From assembly GCA_018296165.2 (NCBI GenBank), contig JACKQL020000001.1:248001-312000 (forward strand): 64,000 nucleotides of DNA. Reading direction: 5' to 3'. This DNA is from Termitomyces sp. T153 (taxonomy: Eukaryota; Basidiomycota; Agaricomycetes; Agaricales; Lyophyllaceae). Made by a program: the position numbers and the translations under genes. The notes beneath the pieces were generated by a model. It saw only the letters and a program-made list of their open reading frames with translations. It made no database searches and had not been told where the DNA came from. The first letter of the stretch is position 1; every line of letters begins with the position of its first letter. This document shows positions 1 to 13,816 of the stretch, piece by piece.

Positions 1-1898
1 GCTGTCACTGAACTCTCCAAAGCAAATAACAGGCTTGTGAGTCGGAATGCCGATGTTCTACTACAACTCCTCCAAAGCGGTGTGTTTTCAAATCCTACTG
101 CTGTCCGTATCTTACTTATATGTGGATCCGACAGACGAGCCCGACGAGGTTGAAATTGTGAAGGATGCGCTCCTTAAACATCTCGAAATGGACGCCAAAG
201 TTACGCTCGGTGTTTTTTTTGACCAGATGGCTCCGTTAGATGACAGTATGGACGATGAGGAGAAAGACATCCGGGTCAAACTACGCAAGGTCGTTCTCAA
301 GTTCCTGACGGAAGACGCAAGGAAAGCTATTGTAGAGCGGCATGCGGTGCCTGGGAGCGAAGCGGAGGAAACCCTTATAGACAACCTACTCGTGGTATGC
401 CATTTTGTAACTGCTGTCATTTCTGATTCATGAAGTCGATTAGGTGATCCCAAAACTAGCCTACAAGGACGTGGAAATCATCGTTGAAGAGATTTTTCTC
501 AAACTGAAGACATTCAAGACATCGTCGAGCTCATCGCGAGGATCCGACATTCTTAAAGTCCTGTTGAACAAAGTAACTGAGTTGCTTTCGAAAGCCAGTC
601 GACCGGACGGTGCCGCATTGTTGCACTCAGCACAACCATACCTCGACCTAGCAGGTTTTATAGTGGTTGAAAAACATGTAGCGCCCGCCATTCTACTTCT
701 GCGTGAATATTGCTCTTCGTTCGCCAACAAGGTGAACTTGCAGAAGTTCCATCAAGATGACCAGCCGTTGGTCGTCTGCCGCCTCGCAGAAACGTTTGCT
801 GCTGCTAACGAACAATCTTCATCTTCTCTATCTTCTTTGAATGAGGATGGCGCCTCACTTGATGCTTTAAGCAGGGTCATTGTTGATTCCTGCCCTTTCT
901 TGCTCGAGGTTCGCAACGGTCTCTTCCATTGGCCATCCCTTAAATCTCTCAACAGGCGCTCCGATTAACTGAGACATCGCCTTCGAGACATACGAAGGCT
1001 TGCACAACACTAATACAAGCCTGTCAACAGGTACATCGCCACCTCCTTATCACTGTTACAGATCTTGATGTATTTCATCAGCGGAAACAGAGTACCTCCT
1101 GGACTCCTCGCCCGAATTTAGTAACGGCACTTTGTGCCGTTGAAACCAAGATACCAAAAGAAAAGTCTCCCGAGATTCATGGTCTGATCAGGGTTCGCAG
1201 TGCGCCTTCTTTTTCTCTTTCGTATATATCGAACATCTTCTCCGTTTGGGCAGTCACTCGTTCCACCAGCAAGCACGTCAAAGAAATCGCAAGAGCAAGT
1301 TATACTTACAGCATCGACATCACAATCTACGGTTAACGGCAAAGGTCATACTGCCTCTCTCCCGGAACGTCCTGTCACATCATATCCTGCGAGACGAATG
1401 CACATTGTGTCAAGCTCCCGGTTTCAAGATCATAGACCAGCTGCGGTAGAAACCATAATCCCTCATGCCCCAACGGCAACGTCTATCAAGCACTCACTAA
1501 CACAGGAACTCCCTACCCGCCCTTCCAAGCGTCAAAAAGGCTATACCGACGAAGGTAGTGAAGCAGACTCTGGCCCGTCTTTACTGAGCCGAATGGGGAC
1601 GACATTATCAAATACCCCGAATCCTCGCACGAACTTGGCATCAACTACAACTCCTAGGACTACTGCGCAGAGGCCTCATAGTGATGATGTTCTTGAACCC
1701 TTGCAGGCCCCTCCCAATGGAGAGTTATCTATCAGAGGCGCCGCAAGGATGAATGGCCGGGATGCTGGATCTTCAACTTTTCGGAGGCCACAACCAACTT
1801 CAACGCCCAGTTTTTCGCTCTTGGAGCGACTAGAGAGTTCGAACAAGAGCAATGGGGATGGGCGAGGTTGGGGGATCAGGAGGAGTAGCGGAAGATGA
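1..1898 (+). CDS. API5-like (apoptosis inhibitor 5) protein, 5' truncated by window
   Basis: The reading frame is already open at base 1, so the N-terminus lies outside the window. Exon 1-79 joins after an intron (80-134) to a helical-repeat segment (DEPDEVEIVKDALLKHLEMD, then DAKVTLGVFFDQM) that resembles the HEAT/ARM repeats of the API5/AAC-11 family. Further introns follow at about 397-444, in the 907-946 region and near 1202-1255. The C-terminal part (about 1256-1898) is low-complexity, rich in Ser, Thr and Pro, with a short basic patch (PSKRQK), and ends in a Gly/Arg-rich tail (RRSSGR). API5 proteins are nuclear and anti-apoptotic in animals; the fungal role is poorly known. The family call rests on the repeat region only. 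The middle exons (960-1200) are the least certain part. Confidence 0.7.
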
Positions 1899-2475
1899 TA
1901 AAACTCAGAATGGGTGGCATCCCACTGCTCTCTTTCATTATTTGTTGCCGTGGAATATATCTTTCAGTCTCTGACGGCTGTTTTGAGTGAATTGTTGAGA
2001 AAGTCATTGATATTATAAGGTAATCTTATTTATTTCGGGTGACTGGCCACTCTGAGCCAATTGACCGGTCGACCACCTCACTCTGGTTTACTTCGTCTCA
2101 CTTCCGCCCAATCTGCTATTGCTTTAACTGGTTGAACAATGCTGGCTGATCGTCCAAGACGAATCCTTCTGAGGATTGAAACTCTTTTAGGGGTTGAACG
2201 CGAACGATGATTTGAAATCAATCGGATTCTTTTACGCAACTCCCGCAGCGCGGTCAAAGCCAGTTGGCGATGTGCCTGTAAGTGAGTACTCGACTTACCC
2301 ATCCTCTGGTGTCCCCATTCATCGACTGGACGTTGTTAGTTTTTATGGCGGGTTACACCAGGTTACACCTGACGTGATCGAGCTTATAGTACTAGCTAGG
2401 AATTAACGTTTATAAAGTTCCTGAAATCTGGTCAAAATTCTGCGACTTCTTTCTTGTCCTCCTCCATTCTTGATT
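1899..2475. other. Intergenic, between API5-like gene and cytochrome b561 gene
   Basis: This stretch should hold the 3' end of the upstream gene and the promoter of the downstream one, both on the plus strand. It is AT-rich around 1985-2040. Short open frames exist on both strands, but none has a start context or a similarity I recognise. I see no repeat or RNA gene in it. Confidence 0.4.
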
Positions 2476-4171
2476 ATGATGCATACTTTGTTGTCTCCTT
2501 TGCTCGCTTTTCTCGTTGGCGTCGCTGGCAATGTTAGTCTCGTTGAGCACGAATATCATTATACTTATGCGTTTCACTGGCAGCTTATCGCTGGACAACA
2601 AGTGACTGACCAGCAATGCATGAACGTGCGTATCAGTCCCTTTCGTTACTGAACCTCTCCTGTTCAAATAAGCTATCAGACGATGTGTATCTCAGCGACG
2701 GTAAATGGATCTGAAGTACAATGTGTGGATAGATGCTTTCATGATACGGATAACAAAAGCTTACTCTGGGGTATCCAGATGCATTATCAAGCCAGGGCAG
2801 ACAAAAGTTGGGATGGATGGGAATGTGAGTGGAAGTCTATGCTTGAGTGGAGCCATGAACCTGAATACATTGCCTAGGGGTTTCGGCCAGTTTATGGCTG
2901 GTACCCCAATGGTCATCATGTGGCCTAATGGCAACGACGTGGTACTCTCGCAACGCAAAGCTCCAGCGGAGGTTATGCCGACAGTCGACCCCAATCCGCC
3001 TCGAATTGCAACGCTCGACAATTCTTTAACTTCTGTGAGATATTAGTTCTGGAGAGGCTTCGAAGAGAATTGATGTTTAACAGTTATCGGGTGACAAACC
3101 GAGTTTTGGATTTACGATACCGGTACAGCTTCATCCATAACAAGTTGTCCTTTTGTTGCTAACCCCCTCCCCCGATCTCAGGCAAACAGCGACACGACAC
3201 AATTCATCATTATGGCGTTTGGTATAGACCTTCCTGGTTCTTCAGATCCGGGCGCTACCCTTCGTCAGCACTTCGAATTCAAGATGGTGACTCTTGACCT
3301 CACGAAAGGGAGTTCCACGACGCCGACATCTGACTCCAGCGCTGCATCTCCGACCAAGACATCTCCAGCTGGACACCGAACGAATCCCGCAGACGATATT
3401 CCTCTTTTGCAATATCAACGCATGATTGTTGCCCATGGAATCTTCCTTACAGTAGCTTTCCTTCTACTTCTGCCAGGCGGTGCTCTTCTTGCTCGATACC
3501 TCCGGACATTTACCCCAACGTGGTTCCTTGGTCATACTATCGCTCAATTTTGGCTTTGTAAGTTGCCTCCGTCAGTATCGGCCGAGACTCTCGGGTTGAC
3601 CACAACCAGCGGGGCCTGTGATTATTGTGGGTATCGTCTTTGGGATACTAGCAGTCTCAAAGTCAGGCGCTCTGCACCTCGACGATAATCATAAGGTGAA
3701 GAAAAACCGCCTGGGTCTTTGAGTAGTTTGTTGACATACTTTATCAGAGACTCGGTGTTGCTATCTTTGTTCTGTACATCTCACAGGTTGTCTTGGGTGC
3801 TGCTATACACTGGATCAAGCCACGCAATTCAGCGCGCCGCCCGACGCAGAATTACGCCCATGCGGTGTTCGGGCTCCTTATCATCGCCATAGCAATGTTT
3901 CAAGTCCACGATGGATTCACAAGTGAATGGCAACGAACGACCGGGCGTGAGGGCCTATCCGGAAGCGTCATAATCTTTTATTACGTTTGGATTGTGGTAA
4001 TTTATTTTTGTCGATTTGAACTACCTGCAAGCTGATGTCTTTTTCCAGCTCATTACTGTATCTTACTCTATTGGTCTTGTTCTTCTTCCAAAACAGTTCA
4101 GGCAGGAAAAACAACCGAAACGTTTTTCTATGAGTGAATATCCTCAGTATCGGGACGCGGACACAGATTAG
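2476..4171 (+). CDS. DOMON domain - cytochrome b561 transmembrane protein
   Basis: Spliced gene. The ATG at 2476 opens a hydrophobic signal peptide (HTLLSPLLAFLVGVAG). A DOMON-type beta-sandwich follows, recognisable from TMCISATVNGSEVQ, the small-exon junction GWMGMGFGQFM, and GTPMVIMWPNGNDVVLSQRK. After a Ser/Thr/Pro linker come cytochrome b561 helices beginning RMIVAHGIFLTVAFLLLLPG, then GHTIAQFWL, the helix before IHWIKPRN, NYAHAVFGLLIIAIAMFQVH, and a last helix ending YSIGLVLLPKQF. Conserved His residues in the helices (AHG, GHT, YAH) fit haem coordination. Such proteins pass electrons across a membrane, with ascorbate or similar donors proposed; fungal substrates are unproven. The last codons read PQYRDADTD then TAG at 4169. 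About seven introns of 45-60 nt are needed. Confidence 0.8.
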
Positions 4172-4821
4172 AGGACACTTAGATAGTCTGGTGAGCAGTG
4201 CGTATGATATCATCCTTTGTTTCATACAGCATATCGTATACTCTACGGAGCTGTCTTCCCAACGTCTGGGCAACTGGCCGTGGCTATGGGGTTCGTGATG
4301 TTTTACATATCAAATTTCTGTACTACAAGGGTTGGGCAAGATACAACACACTATAGAGAATGTTCTTCATGATTTTTTCCTTGATGATTCAAGCGACATC
4401 ATTCAGAAGGTCAGTGAATCCCCCATAATCCACCGGCCCCGGTCGTCCTCCATCGAGCTCTTGTACTACATACCTGGCCGACAGGAGCCAGCATCGACAC
4501 AATAGATTGTCGGAGTTTTCACTCGGGGTATAAAATCAAAACGGATTGTTTTTAATACATAATATCGGTCACAATCAATATAATTCGAACGCCTCCTGCG
4601 ACTTGCGCTTCCCTGATTTGTCCGGCCGATTAGGACAACCGTCCCAATCAGACCTTGGTCTCTTAGATTTCTTTCGTATTTTGCCGTTTGTAGAAAACTG
4701 TGACATAACTATTGTCAATAATTATTAAACAATCAATCTTTATTTATTATCGACCACAACTTTCGGATGTCGGGTCCACAGCATGACATGAGTGATTTCC
4801 CACCCAACGTTAATGAGTGGT
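4172..4821. other. Intergenic, upstream of homocysteine methyltransferase
   Basis: The stretch lies between two plus-strand genes and should carry the 3' UTR of the b561 gene and the promoter of the methyltransferase. It contains an AT-rich run at about 4700-4755. I see no convincing ORF, RNA gene or repeat. Confidence 0.4.
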
Positions 4822-6066
4822 ATGGATCTTTATCCAACATCACCCGTTATTCTGGATGGAGGGCTCGCAAGTCACTTTAACCTCGGAATACTATTCATCT
4901 GACTATATATCAGGGAACAACGCTTGAAGCACTGGCACAGAATGCGAATACGCCTCTTTGGTCTACCCAGCTGATCTTGGACAATCCGAGAGTCATTGTT
5001 GAGGTACATATGGCTTTCCTGCGGGCCGGGGCTCGGATTATTATGACCTCCACGTTTGTGCTCATCAAAGTGATCTGCGAATCATTGATCATAACGACCC
5101 TATAGTTACCAGGCTGCTGTTACCACTTTCAAGAAAGCAGGGTATTCGAAAATTGTAGCCACGGACACAATGGTAAAGAGCGTTCATCTGGCTAACGAGG
5201 CTCGAGAGACTTTTGTCCACGAGAATCCTGGTCAGGACGTCAAGATTGCATTGTCACTTGGCCCATTTGGTGCAACCCTTTCACCACCTCAAGAGTTTGC
5301 TGGTTATTATCCTCCACCTTATGGACCTATGGGGTATCTGCAGTCAGACGACATGTACAACTCGTTCCGAACGGATGATACGGAAGGCGAGGAGAAATCG
5401 ATTGAAGCCTTGGCGCGATTTCATCTTGAACGCCTCCTTGTGTTTGCTCGGGATCCGGAGACGTGGGGAATGATTGATATCGTTGCTTTTGAGACAGTGC
5501 CGCTTGTTCGGGAGGCATTCGCAATCCGAAAAGCCATGGTTGATCTCAAGAATACACTGACTGCAGAGGGAATTGAATTCGTGCAAAAACCTTGGTGGAT
5601 ATCTTTTGTGCTTCCAGGTGGCCAGTCACCTCAGAAAACCAATGAGGGCCAGTGCAAGACTGTTCTTGACATTGTCTATACTACATTTTCCGCAAGAATG
5701 GCATCGGGCGACAGAGAACTTCCGAGGCCAAGTGGCATCGGTATCAATTGTACTGCGCCAGAGTTTATTTCTGGCCTCGTTGACGAATATGCCCATGCCA
5801 TAAAATCCCTTGATACTCCGGGCTGCCTGCGCCCGTGGCTTATCATCTACCCTGATGCTGGGGATGTCTACGATATCCTGACTCGTTCTTGGTTGGTTGC
5901 ATCAAAAGACGCAAAACACTCATGGGCGGTGGATCTGAAGAACGTCGTTCACGCGGCTCAGACAGAGCAATATGGTGTATGGAGCGGATTTGTCGTAGGC
6001 GGGTGTTGTAGGACGGGCCCCGATCTCATTCAAAGACTAAAGGAACTTGTCTTTCCGGGTGATTGA
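4822..6066 (+). CDS. Homocysteine S-methyltransferase (SAM4/MHT1 family)
   Basis: The enzyme transfers a methyl group from S-methylmethionine or S-adenosylmethionine to homocysteine, making methionine in the cytosol. The ATG at 4822 gives MDLYPTSPVILDGGLAS, with the family's N-terminal DGG. Introns follow this exon and again after the ARIIMTST segment; the remainder is one long exon. The zinc-binding cysteines are visible: GINCTAP near the middle and the GGCCRTGPD pair close to the C-terminus, which is the usual Cys...CysCys arrangement. The substrate-loop region LSLGPFGATLSPPQEFAGYY is also typical. The protein is about 375 residues, close to yeast Sam4/Mht1 in layout. It is one of several sulfur-related genes in the window. 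Confidence 0.92.
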
Positions 6067-6743
6067 TTGCTTTTGGACTGGATTCTAATACTTTGCTAAA
6101 AGTTTCCTGACGCATCGCGAATTATTTTGGCCAAGAAGGCAACAAATAGAAAGGATATTCAAAGTTCACTACACAGGTTCTGAATAAAGACAAAGTTTCG
6201 CGAGACAGTGGTTGACCACGTTGATTGTCGCCGTATCTACTCGAGAGATAATTATCAGTAAACTTCATTAAACCATATACGTAATCAAAACGTTGGTGAG
6301 CGAAGGATGAGGGAGATGGCGAGTCGCAACACAAGATCATTGTTCAGACAAAGGATCGACACACGTGCACGTGCCTGCCACCAAAAGACCAATGTTCTTG
6401 TTTTGGACGGCCAAAGCTTGGGCTGGACGCGACCCGCGACATTTTCTTTCCCATAGCGACCATCTACTGCAGCCAAGTCTTCACTGTATACAGCACACGA
6501 CCTTCGTCTGCTGAGGAGATTGGGTTAAGGCCCTTCTTGTTCACTTTTCCCTCTTCAAGTGGAGCATCAGCTTTCTTTCAGTTTTGAACACGTCGTGACC
6601 GTTGAGAAGGCCAAAGCTGCTATCGTTGTCATCGGGGCTTGAAAAGGTGTCTCGTTATAAAAGCAGCAGCGCGTCTTGTCGGATTGAAAATTATCCAACA
6701 CCTTTCATCAAATAACTCGCTCTCTGTCAATCGTTAACTCATC
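6067..6743 (+). promoter_or_regulatory. Promoter region of FHA kinase, with TATA box
   Basis: A 677 bp gene-free stretch. A consensus TATAAAAG lies at 6656-6663, 81-88 nt before the kinase ATG, followed by a C/T-rich run up to the start, as is common in fungal promoters. Two overlapping-spaced CACGTG hexamers lie at 6362-6373. No ORF of note. Confidence 0.5.
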
Positions 6744-9200
<2,457 letters not shown>

Positions 9201-9518
9201 GCCTCTTCTATAACTGCAGTACACTAGGCCTGCTTTCATCATCTCGGTACCAACTATGCTATATCGCTTTCCCTTGGATGTCGTTGCAATCTTTAACACT
9301 GTATCTCACGAGCTTACTTGTATATAACACGGAATCTATATCTTGATATGATCATATTTTCACATGCCGGATATATACAACAAGATAGGAGAGACAAGCT
9401 CCCTTCTTCACTCAAGAGCCAACAGGCCCCAAATACGTGAGGGATATTTTCCAATAAGATGGCCCTCAGACAAACGTCAACTGATGTCTCTGAAATGGTA
9501 AGTAACAACGTGGAAAGT
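9201..9518. other. Intergenic between convergent genes
   Basis: The stretch separates the 3' ends of the plus-strand kinase and the minus-strand Zn2Cys6 gene. It should hold both 3' UTRs. Nothing else is visible. Confidence 0.4.
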
Positions 9519-10872
9519 CTATTGCAATGCTCGCGATCTCCTCCCCACTCTGACTTTCGTGCCTGCATGGAGATGCGGAAGAACTTTCTTCTTGCGTATG
9601 CCACGCCGGCTCTCAGCGGGATACTCGCACTTCATCGAACGTCTCTGACATTGGCTGACAAAGGGACATCAGATATCATGACGGATTCATATGGTGGGGG
9701 CAGGGCGACGGCGACGCTCTTCTGTCATCAGACGACCTCGTGCCACTACATCAAGGACGCAGGACACGATCGTGCAAGCAGAAAAGGTCGCGCAGATAGG
9801 AGGAGAGAGGAGACACTCACTTGCAACTTCGGTTAGGACTTCCGGGATCCGGAGGACCACATGCAATCTTTCTACCGCGGCAGAAGAGACACGCGAGGGG
9901 CGGCTTTTTCGCGATCGGTCTCCTTGAAGGGGGAAGTGGGCTGAGACGGACACTACGAGGCAAAGGCGTACACACAGGCCATCCATCTTGAGAAGTGGTT
10001 GGATAAAAGTTGTATGACCTAGAATATGCGGACAAATGATAGAGCGAGGGATCTGCATAGGCTAATGATGGGTGCGAGTACTCGGTTTTTGGGAACATAG
10101 TGGGAGCAGAAATGAGATTGGTGTTGGGTGCAGGCTGAGCGGGAGAATCAGGGGAAGGAAGAAAGTCCATTGGCGGGGACTCCGGGATGGATAAAGGCTG
10201 TTGTGATGAAACAACAATGTTGGTCTGGATGGTTTCGGCAGATGACTGAGGTTGCTGTCATGCGGATATTAGTAACTCAATACTCATCACCCATGACCAA
10301 GAGAAGCTTTTTGCCACTTACGTTATAGTTTCTCGTCGCGCTATTCTGTGTAAGAGCCCGAGATAGGTCTGAAGTTCTGCAATCGCTGTCATAACAGTGG
10401 TCGTTATCAATCCGTTGAGGCTCGAGACTTGCGGCTTCATCGTCATAGACAGTGTATGCGTATGCCGAGGGGCCATCGTAGCACGTTAGTTCATTGGACC
10501 TTGCAATGCGGCCCTCTTCATTGTAATGATACCCTGTGCCCACCAGATATGCGCTAGACAGAGTATTGTATTGTTGGGCAGCACATCTTGCTTCAGGGAA
10601 CGTCGCATAGAATCTTTCGTCTTCCTCGATTTTCCACCGTGCATAGGCCGAAAGCGGCTCTGGCTCCAGCTCCTCTCTCATGGATGCCTGATCAAACAGA
10701 GGGAGGTCAAAGGAAACACGGCTGACTAGTGCTGTCCATAACTGACCTCATGTAGTATATTGGCAAGTGATGCTGGCTCGTGCGCGCCGTTGAGATGCTG
10801 CACTGGTGTGAGTTCTATCGATGGAAGATTTGAGCCATACAGGAGGGAAAAATTGGTTGCGCTTGACTGCAT
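9519..10872 (-). CDS. Zn(II)2Cys6 transcription factor with C-terminal zinc cluster
   Basis: Minus strand. The ATG at 10872 reads MQSSATNFSLLYGSN; an intron then joins LANILHE to ASMREELEPEPL. A second intron (near 10240-10325) leads to a Pro/Ser-rich middle part. The DNA-binding cluster lies at the C-terminus: PPLACLFCRGRKIACGPPDP, PNRSC, then NQCQRRSMKCEYPAESRRG. All six cysteines of CX2CX6C...CX2CX6C are present, but they are split by a 166 nt intron (9655-9820) that falls just after the fourth cysteine codon, RSC. The frame then ends at 9519 after a basic segment (RKKK...RVGRRSR). Zinc clusters are more often N-terminal; this layout with ACLFCRGRK is a basidiomycete-type subgroup. The target genes are unknown. 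No fungal-specific TF middle homology domain is visible. Confidence 0.82.
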
Positions 10873-11635
10873 GAGACGAAACAAGTGCACGAAAGAGAAG
10901 CCGAGATTAGGTCTTGAATTTATTATAAAGAGGCGCCCCGAATTTGAAAGGTCAGCGGAGGCGTATGATCATGCCAAGCTAAGTATAACGACCTAGAATT
11001 TGAAAGAACTGCGTCCACGTTCTCCTGTCAGAAGACCACAGACTTGGACTGCGTCTCGCGATCCCTTTACCGTTTTCGTGAAATCCGATTTACTTTTGAT
11101 GCCATCTAATCATAGGCATCACATACTTCCGAGATAGTATCTTTTGATTTCTAGTGACAGAATAGGACAGACGTCCAACCGGCTGGACAGTTGTCGAAAA
11201 TTTTTGCAGAAGTCTGAACAAGATGAGTTCTCTTTGTATAAACCCGGGCAGGTCAAGGTCAGAGAAGCCCCGGAACGCAGTTCCTCTCAACTCTCTTTCT
11301 CCATTTGTGTCGGAAGTTGTGATTTGATAAGTCCATAAGCAGTAACTACATATTAGTTTATTGCTCAAAACTTGCCCCAAACAATCTCCTTTGGCGACGT
11401 TCTAAATGGGTCCGTGGCGGGTAACTCCCCATTAGTCGAACTACTTTTTACTTGACATCCCTCCTTTTATACCCTGGTTTTATGACCCCAGCACGCTAAA
11501 AACATTGCATATCGACAACTTCCGCAACCTTCCCATACATATGGGCGATTTAGCCTGAACAGTCCAATGCGTAACCAAACTTCAAGAGTAGAAGAGTATC
11601 TATCGTTGCATTACTCCGACCAAAGACGAACACGA
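10873..11635. other. Intergenic, upstream of Zn2Cys6 gene and downstream of SPC3
   Basis: A 763 bp stretch between two minus-strand genes. On the minus strand a TATAAAAG lies near 11466-11473, far upstream of the Zn2Cys6 start. Short open frames on both strands look like chance. No RNA gene or repeat seen. Confidence 0.35.
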
Positions 11636-12533
11636 TCAAGATACACGACTTTGTGATGGAGGGAACGCCAACGGTTCTACAGTCCTCCCTGCTTCACCAT
11701 ACGTCAACAAACCAACGTAAGGCATGACATTGTATTTCAGTGCGTAATGGGCTGAGGAAGCGTTTCTAGGACAGGGCTCGTTAGTAAGCATCCAATCGAT
11801 GGGGAGATATGAAGAAAAATGCGCCATCTCGAAGAAATGAACTTTTTCCGAATCAACTTACTTGAATGTTGACTCGAGGTCACGAAGCATATATTTGTTC
11901 TTTCCAACAACGTTGATAACCGCGTCTTCTTTACGTCGCACGATACGATCCCAAATTACAACTTCATTTTGGACCTAGAAGACGAAAAGTCAATCCGCTA
12001 TTGGACGCCGCAAATGTTTGTTGAAATCGATAACTCCAGATGGCAGTACCAACGGTCAAAACAGGAGATAGATAGAAGCTATCTTGGGGTATAGGAACAG
12101 AGCTCACCCCTTTTGCATTGGTATATTCGGCCTCGAGGTAAAGAAAGAGTTGTTTAGTGTTCCAGTGGAAGAGAGGTGTGAGATCTGTCAATCGTGTGAG
12201 ATATGCAGATTGCAATAAGGATGGACAAAGAAGATCTCAAATTAAACAAACAGACCTGCGCTTATGTTAAAGTTCACAAATGTCATTTCTTGTTTCTTAG
12301 TCGTTCTCCGTTGACTCGTAGGGAATCTACATTGGCAGGCGATAATCAGTTCCAGACCAGAGCGCCAGTTGATCTGCTAAAATAACTGACACTTTGATGG
12401 AGGTCAAGTAAACCTCGCCCTTGGGATCCGTTGTGAAGAGAAAGGACGAGAGAGCAATAGACGCCAATAGACACATCGTCACTGAAGAGAGGAAGGCCGA
12501 AACATTGTTGACTCTCGAAATAAAGGAGTGCAT
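11636..12533 (-). CDS. SPC3: Signal peptidase complex subunit 3 (SPC3 / SPCS3)
   Basis: Minus strand, four exons or so. The ATG at 12533 reads MHSFISRVNNVSAFLSSVTM and leads into the single membrane anchor (VTMCLLASIALSSFLF), then the lumenal domain. Family landmarks: FVNFNISADLTPLFHWNTKQ, LYLEAEYTNAKG, VVIWDRIVRRKEDAVI, NASSAHYALKYNVMPYVG and a short hydrophilic tail. Spc3 is the essential non-catalytic subunit that helps the signal peptidase cut secretory precursors in the ER membrane. The length, near 185 residues, matches the family. Confidence 0.92.
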
Positions 12534-13816
12534 TAGATTCAGGTATCTCAAAGAAGCTGGTAGAAACGAGCAGGAACCACTGTCAGGGAGTAATTCGCTG
12601 TGAATGCCAATAATTTGAATAAACACGTCGACCGTGACACCTTGGACACGTCGTGTCACGAGTTCCATTATTTGGTCTTGATTGACTATGACCTTGATCA
12701 AAGGTCTGCGGCCCCCTTCTACTTAGATTATACAGTTGTCTCTTGATTCCAAGTCTTCTCATTTACCAAGGTATCAGTTGGGTTAATTACTCTACGATAA
12801 AAGTTATCCGAACTCTTATAGTTTGCGTCAACTTGCTGGGTTCACTCGAAAGCGTCGTGACTCAACCCGAGGTCTTCAGAAAGAGATAAGTCCCTCTTCA
12901 TCAAGGAACCGAGGAATGTTAATGACCAACAGGTCAGAGGTCCGTGGTACTACACACTCTTCCAAAGCAATGAATGTCTCGATCAGCATTGATGCATTAC
13001 TGCCAACTTTGGCTATCTTAAACATGCATGAAACGCGTATTGAACATGTGCTGAGGTCTCCATGCGCGGACGAGGGGATAGACTTGAATAGGCTGTACTT
13101 TGCAGCACCGTCGGGATCATACTGGATTCACTGAGAGCCTGAATATTTTGCTGTCGGTATCCAATTGTATGGATATGCGATACTGCCCGAAGCCAGCCGA
13201 AGCCGAGGTATACCATCCTTTTTCCCATTCTTGAAACGAGAAAAAAAGAAAATACAAAGCGACCTTCTACCATCATGTGCCAATCTTGGATCGAAACAGT
13301 ATTGTAATAAGGTGAGGATATTCCCAAATTCCAAGTTATATATGCTTCACAAAGGTGTGTGTTCATGTCGAAGTGCAGCTCCAGTCATGACATACATAGT
13401 CCATCTTCCATCTTACTACACATGTTCAGAGAACGATCTAAATCGATTTTCCATGAGAATTTGACATGCTGTGGACAAGTCCATAACAATCTCGTTTTCG
13501 CCGGTGGGAAAGAAGTATTAAATCGAGTGTTATTGAGTGATGAAGCTGGAAGTCCGTAATTATCTTAGCGATCTCGGGGACTTCGCTTTTATGTAATTAA
13601 TCTGGACACCGAATTAATCCAAGTAGCGAAATGATTCCTGTTTTCAGACATGCATATGACATTGACAGAGGACGAGAAACATGGCTGAGGAAAATAGGTA
13701 GAAGACGGCAATCATGATCATGACCACTCCAATCCTCTCAAATCATACCTATGTGCGTACATAAACAATTCCAGACAAGAAACAATTATAGCAGTAGTTC
13801 GTCCAGCCCTCAGGCC
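12534..13816. other. Gene-poor interval of 1.28 kb
   Basis: The stretch lies between the SPC3 start and the 3' end of the next minus-strand gene. Open frames occur on both strands (for example 12823-13134 plus and 13013-13366 minus), but they overlap each other, lack good start context and show no motif I know. I see no tRNA, repeat or transposon sign. Confidence 0.35.

Noticed and set aside
12823..13560. Open frames in the SPC3 upstream gap
   Set aside because: They are short, overlap on opposite strands, and lack start context and any recognisable motif.
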